Source: Paracoccaceae bacterium (GTDB lineage: Bacteria > Pseudomonadota > Alphaproteobacteria > Rhodobacterales > Rhodobacteraceae). From it: a stretch of 5,546 bases of DNA. The notes below the pieces were generated by a model that was not told where the DNA came from, did not search any database, and was given only the letters and a program-made list of their open reading frames with translations. Both the position numbers and the translations under genes were made by a program. Shown in pieces: positions 1 through 5,085 of the stretch (its first letter is position 1; the number at the start of each line of letters is the position of its first letter). Where the stretch lies: assembly GCA_026982275.1 (NCBI GenBank), contig JALSHK010000060.1, positions 1 through 5,546 of the forward strand, given 5' to 3'.

Positions 1-480
1 ATGGCGGAAGACCAGTATGAGCGCTTGGTTTCGGAGATGGAGAGCCATCATCAGGGTGCGCGCAATGCGGGGCGGCCGATGCTGCTTGAGGGCGGTTTGG
101 ACTGGAAACCGATGGGGTTTAGCCCATCCGACATGGAATTCCAGAAAACCAAGGAGAGCGCGGCGCGGGAGATTGCGCTGGCATTCGGGGTGCCGCCGAT
201 GTTGCTGGGGCTGCCCGGTGATGCGGCTTATGCCAATTATGCCGAGGCGAACAGGGCGTTTTACCGGCAGACGGTTTTACCGCTGGTGGGCAAGCTGTGC
301 GGTGCGCTGGGGAACTGGCTTTCGGATTATTATGGCGATGTGATGAGCCTGAAGGCGGACCTTGATAGCGTGCCGGCGCTGAGCGTGGAGCGCGAATCGC
401 AGTGGCGGCGAGTGGCGAATGCGGGTTTTCTGACCGATGCGGAGAAGCGGGCAATGCTGGGCTTGCCTGCCAATGGCTGA
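1..480 (+). CDS. Portal protein, C-terminal part (HK97-type / GTA g3)
   Basis: This is the 3' end of a portal gene cut off by the window start. The visible 159 residues match the C-terminal third of HK97-family (SPP1-gp6-like superfamily) portal proteins. The key part is the FQKTKE segment at visible residues 48-53, followed by AREIALAFGVPP (56-67) and the LLG-LPGDA-YANYAEA-RAFYRQTVLPL block (about 68-96), which is very typical of this family. Portal proteins form a dodecameric ring at one vertex through which the terminase pumps DNA and to which the adaptor binds. Full family members are near 400 residues, so about 240 are missing upstream, and the ATG at position 1 is probably an internal methionine. 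The stop (TGA, 478-480) overlaps the next start by 8 nt. Family membership is recognised from sequence; the GTA assignment comes from the gene order downstream. Confidence 0.93.
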   Translation: MAEDQYERLVSEMESHHQGARNAGRPMLLEGGLDWKPMGFSPSDMEFQKTKESAAREIALAFGVPPMLLGLPGDAAYANYAEANRAFYRQTVLPLVGKLCGALGNWLSDYYGDVMSLKADLDSVPALSVERESQWRRVANAGFLTDAEKRAMLGLPANG

Positions 481-706
481 GCGCAAGACGGGCGGCTCGC
501 GGTATTTGTATGAGCCATTTGATGCGGCGCAGGCGCGGATCGAGGCGCATGAGCGGGTGACGGACGAGCGCTGGAAGGGGCTGGAGCGGCGGCTGAACGG
601 TATTGAAACCATGCTGGAGCGGCTGGAGCGGCGGATGTGGCTGGCGGTTTATGGTGCGGCGAGCCTGTTTCTGGCGAATGTCGTGGTGGCGTTTTTGCAG
701 GGATGA
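473..706 (+). CDS. GTA head formation protein, RCAP_rcc01685-like (g3.5)
   Basis: A 77-residue protein beginning MAERKTGGSRYLYEPFD. Residues 15-53 are strongly charged and helical (repeated E, R and L, e.g. WKGLERRLNGIETMLERLERR), consistent with a coiled coil. Residues 55-76 form a hydrophobic C-terminal helix (WLAVYGAASLFLANVVVAFL) that looks like a membrane segment. The position between portal and protease, the small size and the helix-plus-membrane layout fit the small GTA protein annotated as a head formation protein of the rcc01685 family in Rhodobacterales. Its molecular role is not known to me. The start at 473 is chosen because it overlaps the portal stop as ATGGCTGA, and because an earlier in-frame ATG (437) would only add 12 residues read from inside the portal gene. 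Whether the hydrophobic tail inserts in a membrane or buries in the head is unknown. Confidence 0.8.
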   Translation: MAERKTGGSRYLYEPFDAAQARIEAHERVTDERWKGLERRLNGIETMLERLERRMWLAVYGAASLFLANVVVAFLQG

Positions 707-710
707 ATGG

Positions 711-733
711 GTGGTGGGGTGGAACCCCGCCCT
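711..733 (+). repeat. 23-bp hairpin repeat, copy 1 (between g3.5 and g4)
   Basis: A 23-base GC-rich stretch that recurs without mismatch at 2634-2656. It can fold into a 7-bp stem (713-719 with 725-731, one G-T wobble) around a TGGAA loop. It lies entirely in the 57-bp gap between g3.5 and g4. From memory, repeats with a GGGGTGGAACCCC core are scattered between genes in Rhodobacteraceae genomes, so it may be a member of such a dispersed family; the window alone shows only two copies. Confidence 0.85.
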
Positions 734-751
734 ACGGATTTCAAAATATAG

Positions 752-758
752 AAAGGGA
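752..758 (+). promoter_or_regulatory. Ribosome binding site of the prohead protease gene
   Basis: AAAGGGA ends five bases before the ATG at 764. It decides the start over the out-of-frame ATG at 759, which reads only two codons before a stop. It sits between the hairpin repeat at 711-733 and the palindrome at 778-800, so its accessibility may depend on RNA folding. Confidence 0.65.
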
Positions 759-763
759 ATGGG

Positions 764-1309
764 ATGAATTATTCTCCTTTCGTAGGCCCTGCCTACGAAA
801 CCAAGTTTTGCGCGCTGGAGGAAGCGGCGGTAGATGGCGCGGTGATCAGCGGCTATGCCAGCCTGTTTGGCGCGGCGGACCAGGGCGGCGATGTGGTGCA
901 GCCCGGGGCCTATAAGGCCTGCTTGCAGCGGCTGAAAGCCAAGGGCGGCAAGGTGAAAATGCTCTGGCAGCACGATGCGACCAAGCCGATCGGGGTGTGG
1001 GACGAGATCGTGGAAGACGCCAAGGGGCTGCGGGTTTCGGGGCGGTTGCTCACCGAAGTGCAGGCGGGCTTTGAGGCGCAGGTATTGCTGGAAGCGGGGG
1101 CGATTGACGGCTTGTCGATCGGCTATCGCACCAAGCGCAGCGAGAAGGCGGCATCGGGCCGCTTGCTGCACGAGATCGAGCTTTGGGAGGTGTCGCTTGT
1201 GACCTTTCCGATGCTGCAAGAGGCGCGTGTGCAGCCTTCTTCGGATGAAGAGGCGTTGGCGCAAAATCTGGCGGAGACCTTTCGGGCTGCCAGAGACATG
1301 CTGGCTTAG
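764..1309 (+). CDS. Prohead protease, HK97 family (GTA g4)
   Basis: A 181-residue maturation protease that would cleave the capsid scaffold segment inside the prohead. The fold marks of the HK97 prohead protease family (peptidase U35/S78) are all visible: the ISGYASLFGAADQGGDVV block (about 28-45), the likely catalytic histidine in LWQHD (His70) followed by KPIG, the nucleophile in DGLSIGY (Ser118), and the acidic member in LWEVSLVTFP (Glu142). Length is normal for the family. The roughly 11 residues before ETKF look like a short N-terminal extension, and they are encoded partly by a perfect inverted repeat (778-800). The start at 764 has an AAAGGGA ribosome binding site. The capsid gene follows after 26 bp, so protease and substrate are expected to be co-transcribed. 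Catalytic assignments follow family knowledge, not experiment here. Confidence 0.95.
   Translation: MNYSPFVGPAYETKFCALEEAAVDGAVISGYASLFGAADQGGDVVQPGAYKACLQRLKAKGGKVKMLWQHDATKPIGVWDEIVEDAKGLRVSGRLLTEVQAGFEAQVLLEAGAIDGLSIGYRTKRSEKAASGRLLHEIELWEVSLVTFPMLQEARVQPSSDEEALAQNLAETFRAARDMLA
778..800. other. Perfect 9-bp inverted repeat inside the start of g4
   Basis: TTTCGTAGG (778-786) and CCTACGAAA (792-800) are exact reverse complements around a 5-base loop (CCCTG). The structure begins 14 bases into the protease coding sequence and spans codons 5-13. There is no T-tract after it, so it does not look like a terminator. In mRNA it would form a stable hairpin close to the start codon, where it could slow or gate translation initiation. 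Confidence 0.75.
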
Positions 1310-1322
1310 GCCGGCTTAACTT

Positions 1323-1328
1323 AAAGGA
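1323..1328 (+). promoter_or_regulatory. Ribosome binding site of the major capsid gene
   Basis: AAAGGA lies seven bases upstream of the ATG at 1336, in an A-rich leader (1321-1335) that should be unstructured. This is one of the clearest ribosome binding sites in the window, as expected for the most abundant product. Confidence 0.7.
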
Positions 1329-1335
1329 AAAACCA

Positions 1336-2511
1336 ATGGGTAAAACCGAAACCAAGGCGCAAGGCCCGGCTGTGGAAGTGAAGGCTGCACTGCAAGGGTT
1401 CTTGTCTGAATTCAACGAGTTCCAAGGTGAGCTTAAATCGAAACTTAAAGAACAGGAAAATCGAATTAACATGCTTGATCGTAAATCTATCTCCCCCTCC
1501 CGCCCGGCGCTTTCAACGGCTGCCGATCTTGATATGCCGCATAAGAAGGCATTTTCGGCCTATTTGCGCTCGGGTGATGATGACGCGTTGCGCGGCTTGC
1601 CGATGGAAGAAAAGGCGCTCTCTACCGCCGTTTCCGCCGATGGTGGCTTTCTGGTAGATCCGCAAACCGCAGAACAGATTACCAGCGTGCTGCGTGGTGC
1701 TTCCAGTATTCGGGCAATCGCCAATGTGGTGCAGGTGGAAAGCACGGCATATGATGTGCTGGTAGACCAGACCGATATCGGTGCCGGCTGGGCATCCGAA
1801 ACCGGCGCAACGGCCGAGACCGGCACACCGCAAATTGATCGTATTTCCATTCCGTTGCACGAGCTTTCGGCTCTGCCAAAGGCCAGCCAGCGCCTGCTGG
1901 ATGATAGCGCCTTTGATGTGGAAGGCTGGCTGGCGGGCCGTATTGCGGATAAATTTTCCCGCGCCGAGAGCCTGTCATTTATCTCGGGCGATGGCATTGA
2001 CAAGCCCACCGGATTTTTGACCCATACGGCTGTCGCGGATAATCTTTGGGCCTGGGGCAGTCTTGGTTATGTGGCCACCGGCACAGCCGGCGATTTCAAC
2101 GCCGTCGATCAGGCCGATGCGATTGTCGATCTGGTTTATGCGCTGAATGCGCAATACCGCGCCAATGCATCTTTCGTGATGAATTCCAAAACTGCGGGAG
2201 CCGTGCGCAAGATGAAGGATGTGGATGGCCGCTTCCTGTGGTCCGATGGTTTGGCGGCGGGGGAGCCGGCGCGCCTGATGGGCTATCCGGTGCTGATTGC
2301 CGAAGATATGCCGGATATCGCGGTTGACGCGATGGCCATCGCCTTTGGTGATTTTGGCGCGGGCTATACCGTGGCCGAGCGCCCGGACCTGCGCATTCTG
2401 CGCGATCCGTTCAGCGCCAAGCCGCATGTTCTGTTCTATGCCACCAAGCGCGTTGGCGGGGATGTGAGCGATTTTGCCGCGATCAAGCTTTTGAAATTTG
2501 CGGTGGCCTAA
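1336..2511 (+). CDS. Major capsid protein, HK97 fold (GTA g5)
   Basis: A 391-residue HK97-type phage major capsid protein, the shell subunit of the particle. Residues about 10-50 are charged and helical (the stretch 32-50 carries many K, E, L and N), matching the scaffolding delta domain of capsids that have no separate scaffold gene. A linker follows to about residue 93. The mature part opens around ALSTAVSADGGFLVDP (94-109), close to where the family is normally cut; the exact cut site is inferred. Later segments such as SQRLLDDSAFDVEGWL, the GDGIDKPTGFL motif, GEPARLMGYPV and AFGDFGAGYTV are typical, and the C-terminus (RDPFSAKPHVLFYATKRVGGDV to LLKFAVA) is strikingly like Roseobacter-group GTA capsids. 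Codons are less GGG/GCG-heavy than in neighbouring genes, which fits high expression. A terminator-like structure follows 48 bp after the stop. Confidence 0.97.
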   Translation: MGKTETKAQGPAVEVKAALQGFLSEFNEFQGELKSKLKEQENRINMLDRKSISPSRPALSTAADLDMPHKKAFSAYLRSGDDDALRGLPMEEKALSTAVSADGGFLVDPQTAEQITSVLRGASSIRAIANVVQVESTAYDVLVDQTDIGAGWASETGATAETGTPQIDRISIPLHELSALPKASQRLLDDSAFDVEGWLAGRIADKFSRAESLSFISGDGIDKPTGFLTHTAVADNLWAWGSLGYVATGTAGDFNAVDQADAIVDLVYALNAQYRANASFVMNSKTAGAVRKMKDVDGRFLWSDGLAAGEPARLMGYPVLIAEDMPDIAVDAMAIAFGDFGAGYTVAERPDLRILRDPFSAKPHVLFYATKRVGGDVSDFAAIKLLKFAVA

Positions 2512-2534
2512 GGCGCAAGCCTGGCCCTGCAATA

Positions 2535-2556
2535 GGTCGCCCCGTTCGGTGCGGCC
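2535..2556 (+). other. Small hairpin downstream of the capsid gene
   Basis: GGTCGC (2535-2540) pairs with GCGGCC (2551-2556), with one T-G wobble; inside the loop 2542-2543 can also pair with 2548-2549. It lies 23 bases after the capsid stop and just before the larger terminator-like stem. A role in stabilising the capsid mRNA 3' end is possible but unproven. Confidence 0.4.
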
Positions 2557-2559
2557 GGC

Positions 2560-2623
2560 TCCCCTGTGCTTTCCGGTTTGCTGTTCCTCCCTCCGTATGG
2601 GCGGCACAGGGGATTTTATTTTT
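2560..2623 (+). terminator. Terminator-like stem with T-rich tail after the capsid gene
   Basis: TCCCCTGTGC (2560-2569) is the exact reverse complement of GCACAGGGGA (2604-2613), giving a 10-bp stem. It is followed at once by TTTTATTTTT (2614-2623), the hallmark of a Rho-independent terminator. The loop is long (34 bases), but CCC (2589-2591) can pair with GGG (2599-2601) to fold it into an arm. It sits in mid-cluster, directly after the capsid gene, so a partial stop is more likely than a full one: it would lower transcription of the connector and tail genes relative to the capsid, whose product is needed in far more copies. Efficiency is not known. Confidence 0.65.
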
Positions 2624-2633
2624 CTGGCGTTGC

Positions 2634-2656
2634 GTGGTGGGGTGGAACCCCGCCCT
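2634..2656 (+). repeat. 23-bp hairpin repeat, copy 2 (between g5 and the inserted gene)
   Basis: Identical over 23 bases to 711-733. The stem is 2636-2642 with 2648-2654 around a TGGAA loop. It lies between the terminator-like element and the start of the extra small gene, so it marks the left edge of material that is not in the usual g5-g6 layout. A GTG at 2634 falls inside the repeat and is therefore a poor start codon choice for the downstream gene. Confidence 0.85.
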
Positions 2657-2678
2657 GCGCCTTATCGAACGGATAGAA

Positions 2679-3005
2679 ATGCGCGGCACAATTCTTAAGG
2701 ACCCGAATTCCGAACTGGCCTTCACGATTGATTGGCAAACCGAAGGTCTTTTGAAGCATGAGCAGGTGGTGGATGATCTCGGGTGGACGATACAACCCGT
2801 GGATGATGATGCCGATTGCCTGAGAATTATCGAACAAACGATCAAGGCGAGCTGCTCGCGAGCGGTGCTTTCGGGCGGGGTGGAAGGGCAGGTCTATCTG
2901 CTGACCTGCACGGTGGGCACCGATGCGGCGCGGGTGCTGAAACGCGCGGTAATCTTGCGGATTGCAGCGGGCAGTTTGAATGGAGATTTGAATGAGACTG
3001 ATTGA
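2679..3005 (+). CDS. Small phage protein resembling the phage fiber-tail adaptor family
   Basis: A 108-residue protein starting MRGTILKDPNSELAFTIDW. The opening KDP-x-x-x-L-x-F-x-I-DW pattern (residues 7-19), the middle WTIQP (36-40) and the late LSGGVEGQVYLLTCTVGT (64-81) ending in a basic, beta-rich strand (VLKRAVILRI) match, from memory, short beta-sandwich phage proteins annotated as fiber-tail adaptors. These are found near head-tail connector genes in many siphophages. That assignment is by pattern recognition and is moderate. It does not belong to the canonical RcGTA g5-g6 layout that I know. The ATG at 2679 is chosen because its residues begin the family pattern; a GTG at 2634 would add 15 residues read from the hairpin repeat. 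No strong ribosome binding site is visible. Its end overlaps the g6 start by 14 nt, so it is translationally linked to g6. It follows a terminator-like structure, and no clear promoter of its own is seen. Confidence 0.75.
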   Translation: MRGTILKDPNSELAFTIDWQTEGLLKHEQVVDDLGWTIQPVDDDADCLRIIEQTIKASCSRAVLSGGVEGQVYLLTCTVGTDAARVLKRAVILRIAAGSLNGDLNETD

Positions 3006-3585
3006 AACGACAACGCTGACAGCGGCCAATCTGCCTATGGAGGAGTTCAAGGCGCAGTTGCGGCTTGGCACCGGCTTTACCGATAGCGGCACGCAGGATG
3101 TGTTGCTGGAAGCCTGCCTGAAGGCTGCGATGGGCGCGATCGAGGCGCGGACCGGCCGGATATTGGTCCGGCGGCGGTTTTTGTGGCGGCTGAACACCTG
3201 GCGGCTTGATGGCAATGCGCAGAATCTGCCGGTAACGCCGGTTACGGCAATGCTCTATTTGCGGATGATGGCGCCGGATGGAAGCTACGATACGGTGGAT
3301 CCCGCCAGTTACACATTGCAACCCGACGACCAGCGGCCAAGAATTGTTTCGATCGGGAAAAGCTTTCCACCTATTGAAACCGGAGGTTCGGCGGAGATGT
3401 TTTTTATTGCCGGATATGCGGCATGGAAAAACATTCCTTCCGCGCTGAGCCAGGCTATGCTGATGCTTGCGGCGTCCTATTATGAAAACCGCGAGGGGAT
3501 GATCAGCGGTGCTGCGCAAATGCCTTTTGGCATTTCGGCAATGCTCGAACCGTTCAAGCGTATTCGCTTGGGAGCCGCGCCATGA
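2992..3585 (+). CDS. Head-tail adaptor / connector protein (GTA g6)
   Basis: A 197-residue protein of the phage head-tail connector group often annotated as phiE125 gp8-like (relatives of HK97 gp6 and SPP1 gp15). It would form a ring under the portal and link the head to the stopper and tail. Visible marks are the helical N-terminal part ending in AAMGAIEARTGRIL (45-58), the beta segment with LPVTPVTAMLYL (79-90), the DPASYTL-x-PDDQRPRIV stretch (103-119), and the C-terminal helix IPSALSQAMLMLAASYYENRE (148-168), a family hallmark. Length is usual. The start has a GGAG at 2982-2985, six bases upstream, and overlaps the preceding gene by 14 nt. The stop overlaps the g7 start as ATGA. The corresponding RcGTA protein (Rcc01688) is known from structural work as the adaptor; the equivalence here is by position and family. 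Confidence 0.9.
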   Translation: MRLIETTTLTAANLPMEEFKAQLRLGTGFTDSGTQDVLLEACLKAAMGAIEARTGRILVRRRFLWRLNTWRLDGNAQNLPVTPVTAMLYLRMMAPDGSYDTVDPASYTLQPDDQRPRIVSIGKSFPPIETGGSAEMFFIAGYAAWKNIPSALSQAMLMLAASYYENREGMISGAAQMPFGISAMLEPFKRIRLGAAP

Positions 3586-3917
3586 GCGCGCCAAAGCTGA
3601 GCCGCGCTTTGGTGCTGGAAGAGCTGGTGCGCGTGGCCGATGCCATGGGCGGCTTCACCGAGAGCTGGGTTGCCAAAGGCACGCTTTGGGCCAGCATGGA
3701 TGCGCTGGGCGCGGCGGAGCGCATGGTGGGCGCGCGGATGCTTCCGGTGAGCAAATACCGCATTATCACCCGCGCTGCCCCCTTTGGTGCCGATAGCCGC
3801 CCAAGGCCCGACCAGCGCTTTCGCGAGGGCAGCCGCAGCTTCAATATCCTGGCGGTGGGCGAATATGACGAGGCCGGTCTTTATCTGGAGATCTGGGCCG
3901 AGGAGGGCAGGCTATGA
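3582..3917 (+). CDS. Head closure / stopper protein (GTA g7, head-tail joining family)
   Basis: A 111-residue protein of the head-tail joining family (SPP1 gp16-like stoppers). Such proteins form a small-barrel ring below the adaptor that closes the head channel and receives the tail. The sequence shows a short N-terminal tail (1-12), then the strand-rich pattern GGFTESWVAKGTLWASMDAL (23-42), RMLPVSKYRIITR (52-64) and DQRFREGSRSFNILAV (77-92), ending in YLEIWAEEG. The WASM-x-AL and RSFNI-x-AV-x-E patterns are typical of this family in GTAs and related siphophages. It starts within the g6 stop (ATGA, 3582-3585) and ends within the g8 start (ATGA, 3914-3917), so translation is probably by re-initiation. 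Length and position match RcGTA g7. Confidence 0.88.
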   Translation: MSAPKLSRALVLEELVRVADAMGGFTESWVAKGTLWASMDALGAAERMVGARMLPVSKYRIITRAAPFGADSRPRPDQRFREGSRSFNILAVGEYDEAGLYLEIWAEEGRL

Positions 3918-4336
3918 GCTATGCATTGAGCGCGGCCCTTCAGGCGGCGGTATTTTCGGCCCTGCAAGGGGATGGCGCGATTGCGGCCGCGGTGACCGGC
4001 ATTTTTGATGCGCCCCCCGGCGGGGCGGGCACGCCGCCAACGGGGGCCTATATTACCCTTGGCAATGAGGAGGCGAAGGACCGCTCCAGCGCCAGCCATC
4101 GCGGCTGCACGCTGGATATGGAGATCAACATCCATTCCGATTTCGCGGGGTATTCCGAGGCGAAATCCATCGCCGCCATGGTGGTGGACCGGCTGGATCT
4201 GGCCGATCTGCCGCTAAGCCGTGGCGCATTGGTGAGCCTGAAATTCTTGAAATCAAGGGCGCGCCGCGGCGTGGCCCCCGAGACCCGACGGGTTGTGCTG
4301 ATATTCCGCGCAATTCTTGATGATGGCACAATATAA
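3914..4336 (+). CDS. Tail terminator protein, DUF3168 family (GTA g8)
   Basis: A 140-residue protein of the DUF3168 family, relatives of SPP1 gp17 that cap the head-proximal end of the tail tube. Typical features are the N-terminal helix with ALSAALQAAVFSALQGD (4-20), a mobile loop FDAPPGGAGTPPTGAY (31-46), the strand YITLGNEEAKD (46-56), the TLDMEINIHSDFAGYSEAKSIAAMVVDRL strand-helix unit (66-94) and a final strand RRVVLIFRAIL (125-135). Length is normal. The glycine-proline loop is encoded by a very GC-rich self-complementary stretch (4011-4027). It overlaps g7 by 4 nt, and the g9 start follows 12 bp after its stop with a new ribosome binding site. Confidence 0.9.
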   Translation: MSYALSAALQAAVFSALQGDGAIAAAVTGIFDAPPGGAGTPPTGAYITLGNEEAKDRSSASHRGCTLDMEINIHSDFAGYSEAKSIAAMVVDRLDLADLPLSRGALVSLKFLKSRARRGVAPETRRVVLIFRAILDDGTI

Positions 4337-4348
4337 GGAAAGCATAAA

Positions 4349-4768
4349 ATGGCAGCGCAAAAGGGCAAAGACCTTCTGATTAAAATCGACATGAGTGGCT
4401 CGGGGACGTTTTTGACGTTTGCGGGCCTGCGGGCGTCGCGGATTTCGTTTAATGCGGAAACGGTGGATGTGACCAATATGGTGAGCGCGGGGGGCTGGCG
4501 GGAATTGCTGGCGGGCACCGGCGTGCGCTCGGCCAGTATCAGCGGCTCGGGGGTGTTTCTGGATGATTTCACCGACGAGCGGGCACGGATGTATTTCTTC
4601 AACGCCGAGATCCCGCTATTTCAGGTGATTATCCCCAAGCTCGGCACGCTGGAAGGGCCGTTCCAGATTACCTCGCTGGAATATGCGGGCAATCATGATG
4701 GCGAGGCGACCTATGAAATCAGCATGGCCTCGGGCGGCGAGCTGAGCTTCATATCGGATCTGGCATGA
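4349..4768 (+). CDS. Major tail tube protein, TP901-1 family (GTA g9)
   Basis: A 139-residue phage major tail protein of the TP901-1 type, the repeating subunit of the hexameric tail tube rings. Recognisable parts are the start MAAQKGKDLLIKIDMSGSG, the segment RISFNAETVDVTNMVSAGGWRELL (31-54), SASISGSGVFLDDF (61-74) and the C-terminal LGTLEGPFQITSLEYAGNHDGEATYEISMASGG. AETVDVTN followed by W-RELL and the later SLEYAG-HDGEA are characteristic of this family. The gene has its own ribosome binding site (AAGGAA, 4335-4340) that overlaps the g8 stop codon, the only tail gene besides g11 with a clearly strong site, fitting the higher copy number needed. The stop overlaps the g10 start (ATGA, 4765-4768). 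Confidence 0.94.
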   Translation: MAAQKGKDLLIKIDMSGSGTFLTFAGLRASRISFNAETVDVTNMVSAGGWRELLAGTGVRSASISGSGVFLDDFTDERARMYFFNAEIPLFQVIIPKLGTLEGPFQITSLEYAGNHDGEATYEISMASGGELSFISDLA

Positions 4769-5085
4769 ACCCCTATCGCGGCGAGGTGTCGCTGGTGGTG
4801 GATGGTGCGCCGCGCGCCATGCGGCTTTCGCTCGGGGCCTTGGCGGAGCTGGAAGCGGCCCTGGGCGAGGATTCGCTGCTGGCAATGGTGGAGCGGTTTG
4901 AAACCGGCAGCTTTCGCTCGGCGGATCTGATCAGCCTGCTATTGGCGGGGATGCGCGGCGCGGGGCAGCCCATGGAGCGCGAAACCCTGGTAAACGCCGC
5001 CATCGAGGGCGGACCAATGGCGGCGGCCAAGGCCGGAGCGCTGCTGCTGAAGCGGGCCTTCAGCGTGGCTGATGAAGCGGTTTGA
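4765..5085 (+). CDS. GTA gp10-like tail protein, probable tail assembly chaperone (g10)
   Basis: A 106-residue protein of the 'GTA gp10' family (gene transfer agent family protein), placed among phage tail assembly chaperones. Residues 1-20 carry the pattern NPYRGEVSLVVDGAPRAMRL, followed by LGALAELEAALG (23-34), a helix with LISLLLAGMRGAG (55-67) and a C-terminal helical part (GGPMAAAKAGALLLKRAF). It precedes the tape measure gene in the position of lambda G. It starts in the g9 stop (ATGA) and overlaps g10.1 by 14 nt; its stop reads TGAC. The chaperone role is inferred from family and position; no RcGTA particle role is claimed. Confidence 0.88.
   Translation: MNPYRGEVSLVVDGAPRAMRLSLGALAELEAALGEDSLLAMVERFETGSFRSADLISLLLAGMRGAGQPMERETLVNAAIEGGPMAAAKAGALLLKRAFSVADEAV

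Noticed and set aside
437..472. Upstream ATG that would lengthen g3.5 by 12 residues.
   Set aside because: The added residues are read from the middle of the portal gene, and the ATGGCTGA overlap start at 473 fits the cluster's junction style.
119..1264. Long open frame on the minus strand (381 codons) across portal, g3.5 and g4.
   Set aside because: It is antisense to three recognisable phage genes, its product is rich in R, P, H and A as expected from GC-skewed third positions, and it matches no family I know.
2634..2678. GTG start that would lengthen the inserted gene by 15 residues.
   Set aside because: The GTG and first codons lie within the 23-bp hairpin repeat, which also occurs non-coding at 711-733; the recognisable protein pattern begins at the ATG at 2679.
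2624..2678. Possible promoter for the inserted gene and g6 after the terminator-like element.
   Set aside because: TTGCGT at 2630-2635 is the only -35-like hexamer, and no -10-like sequence lies at suitable spacing; the candidate CTTATC is about 25 bases away.
2842..3594. Minus-strand open frame of 250 codons opposite g6.
   Set aside because: The plus strand holds a clear connector protein here with start and stop overlaps to its neighbours; the antisense product has low-complexity R/H/P composition.
4011..4027. GC-rich hairpin CGCCCC / GGGGCG inside g8.
   Set aside because: It encodes a proline-glycine loop (PPGGAG) normal for a DUF3168 protein and has no T-tract; coding constraint and GC bias explain it.
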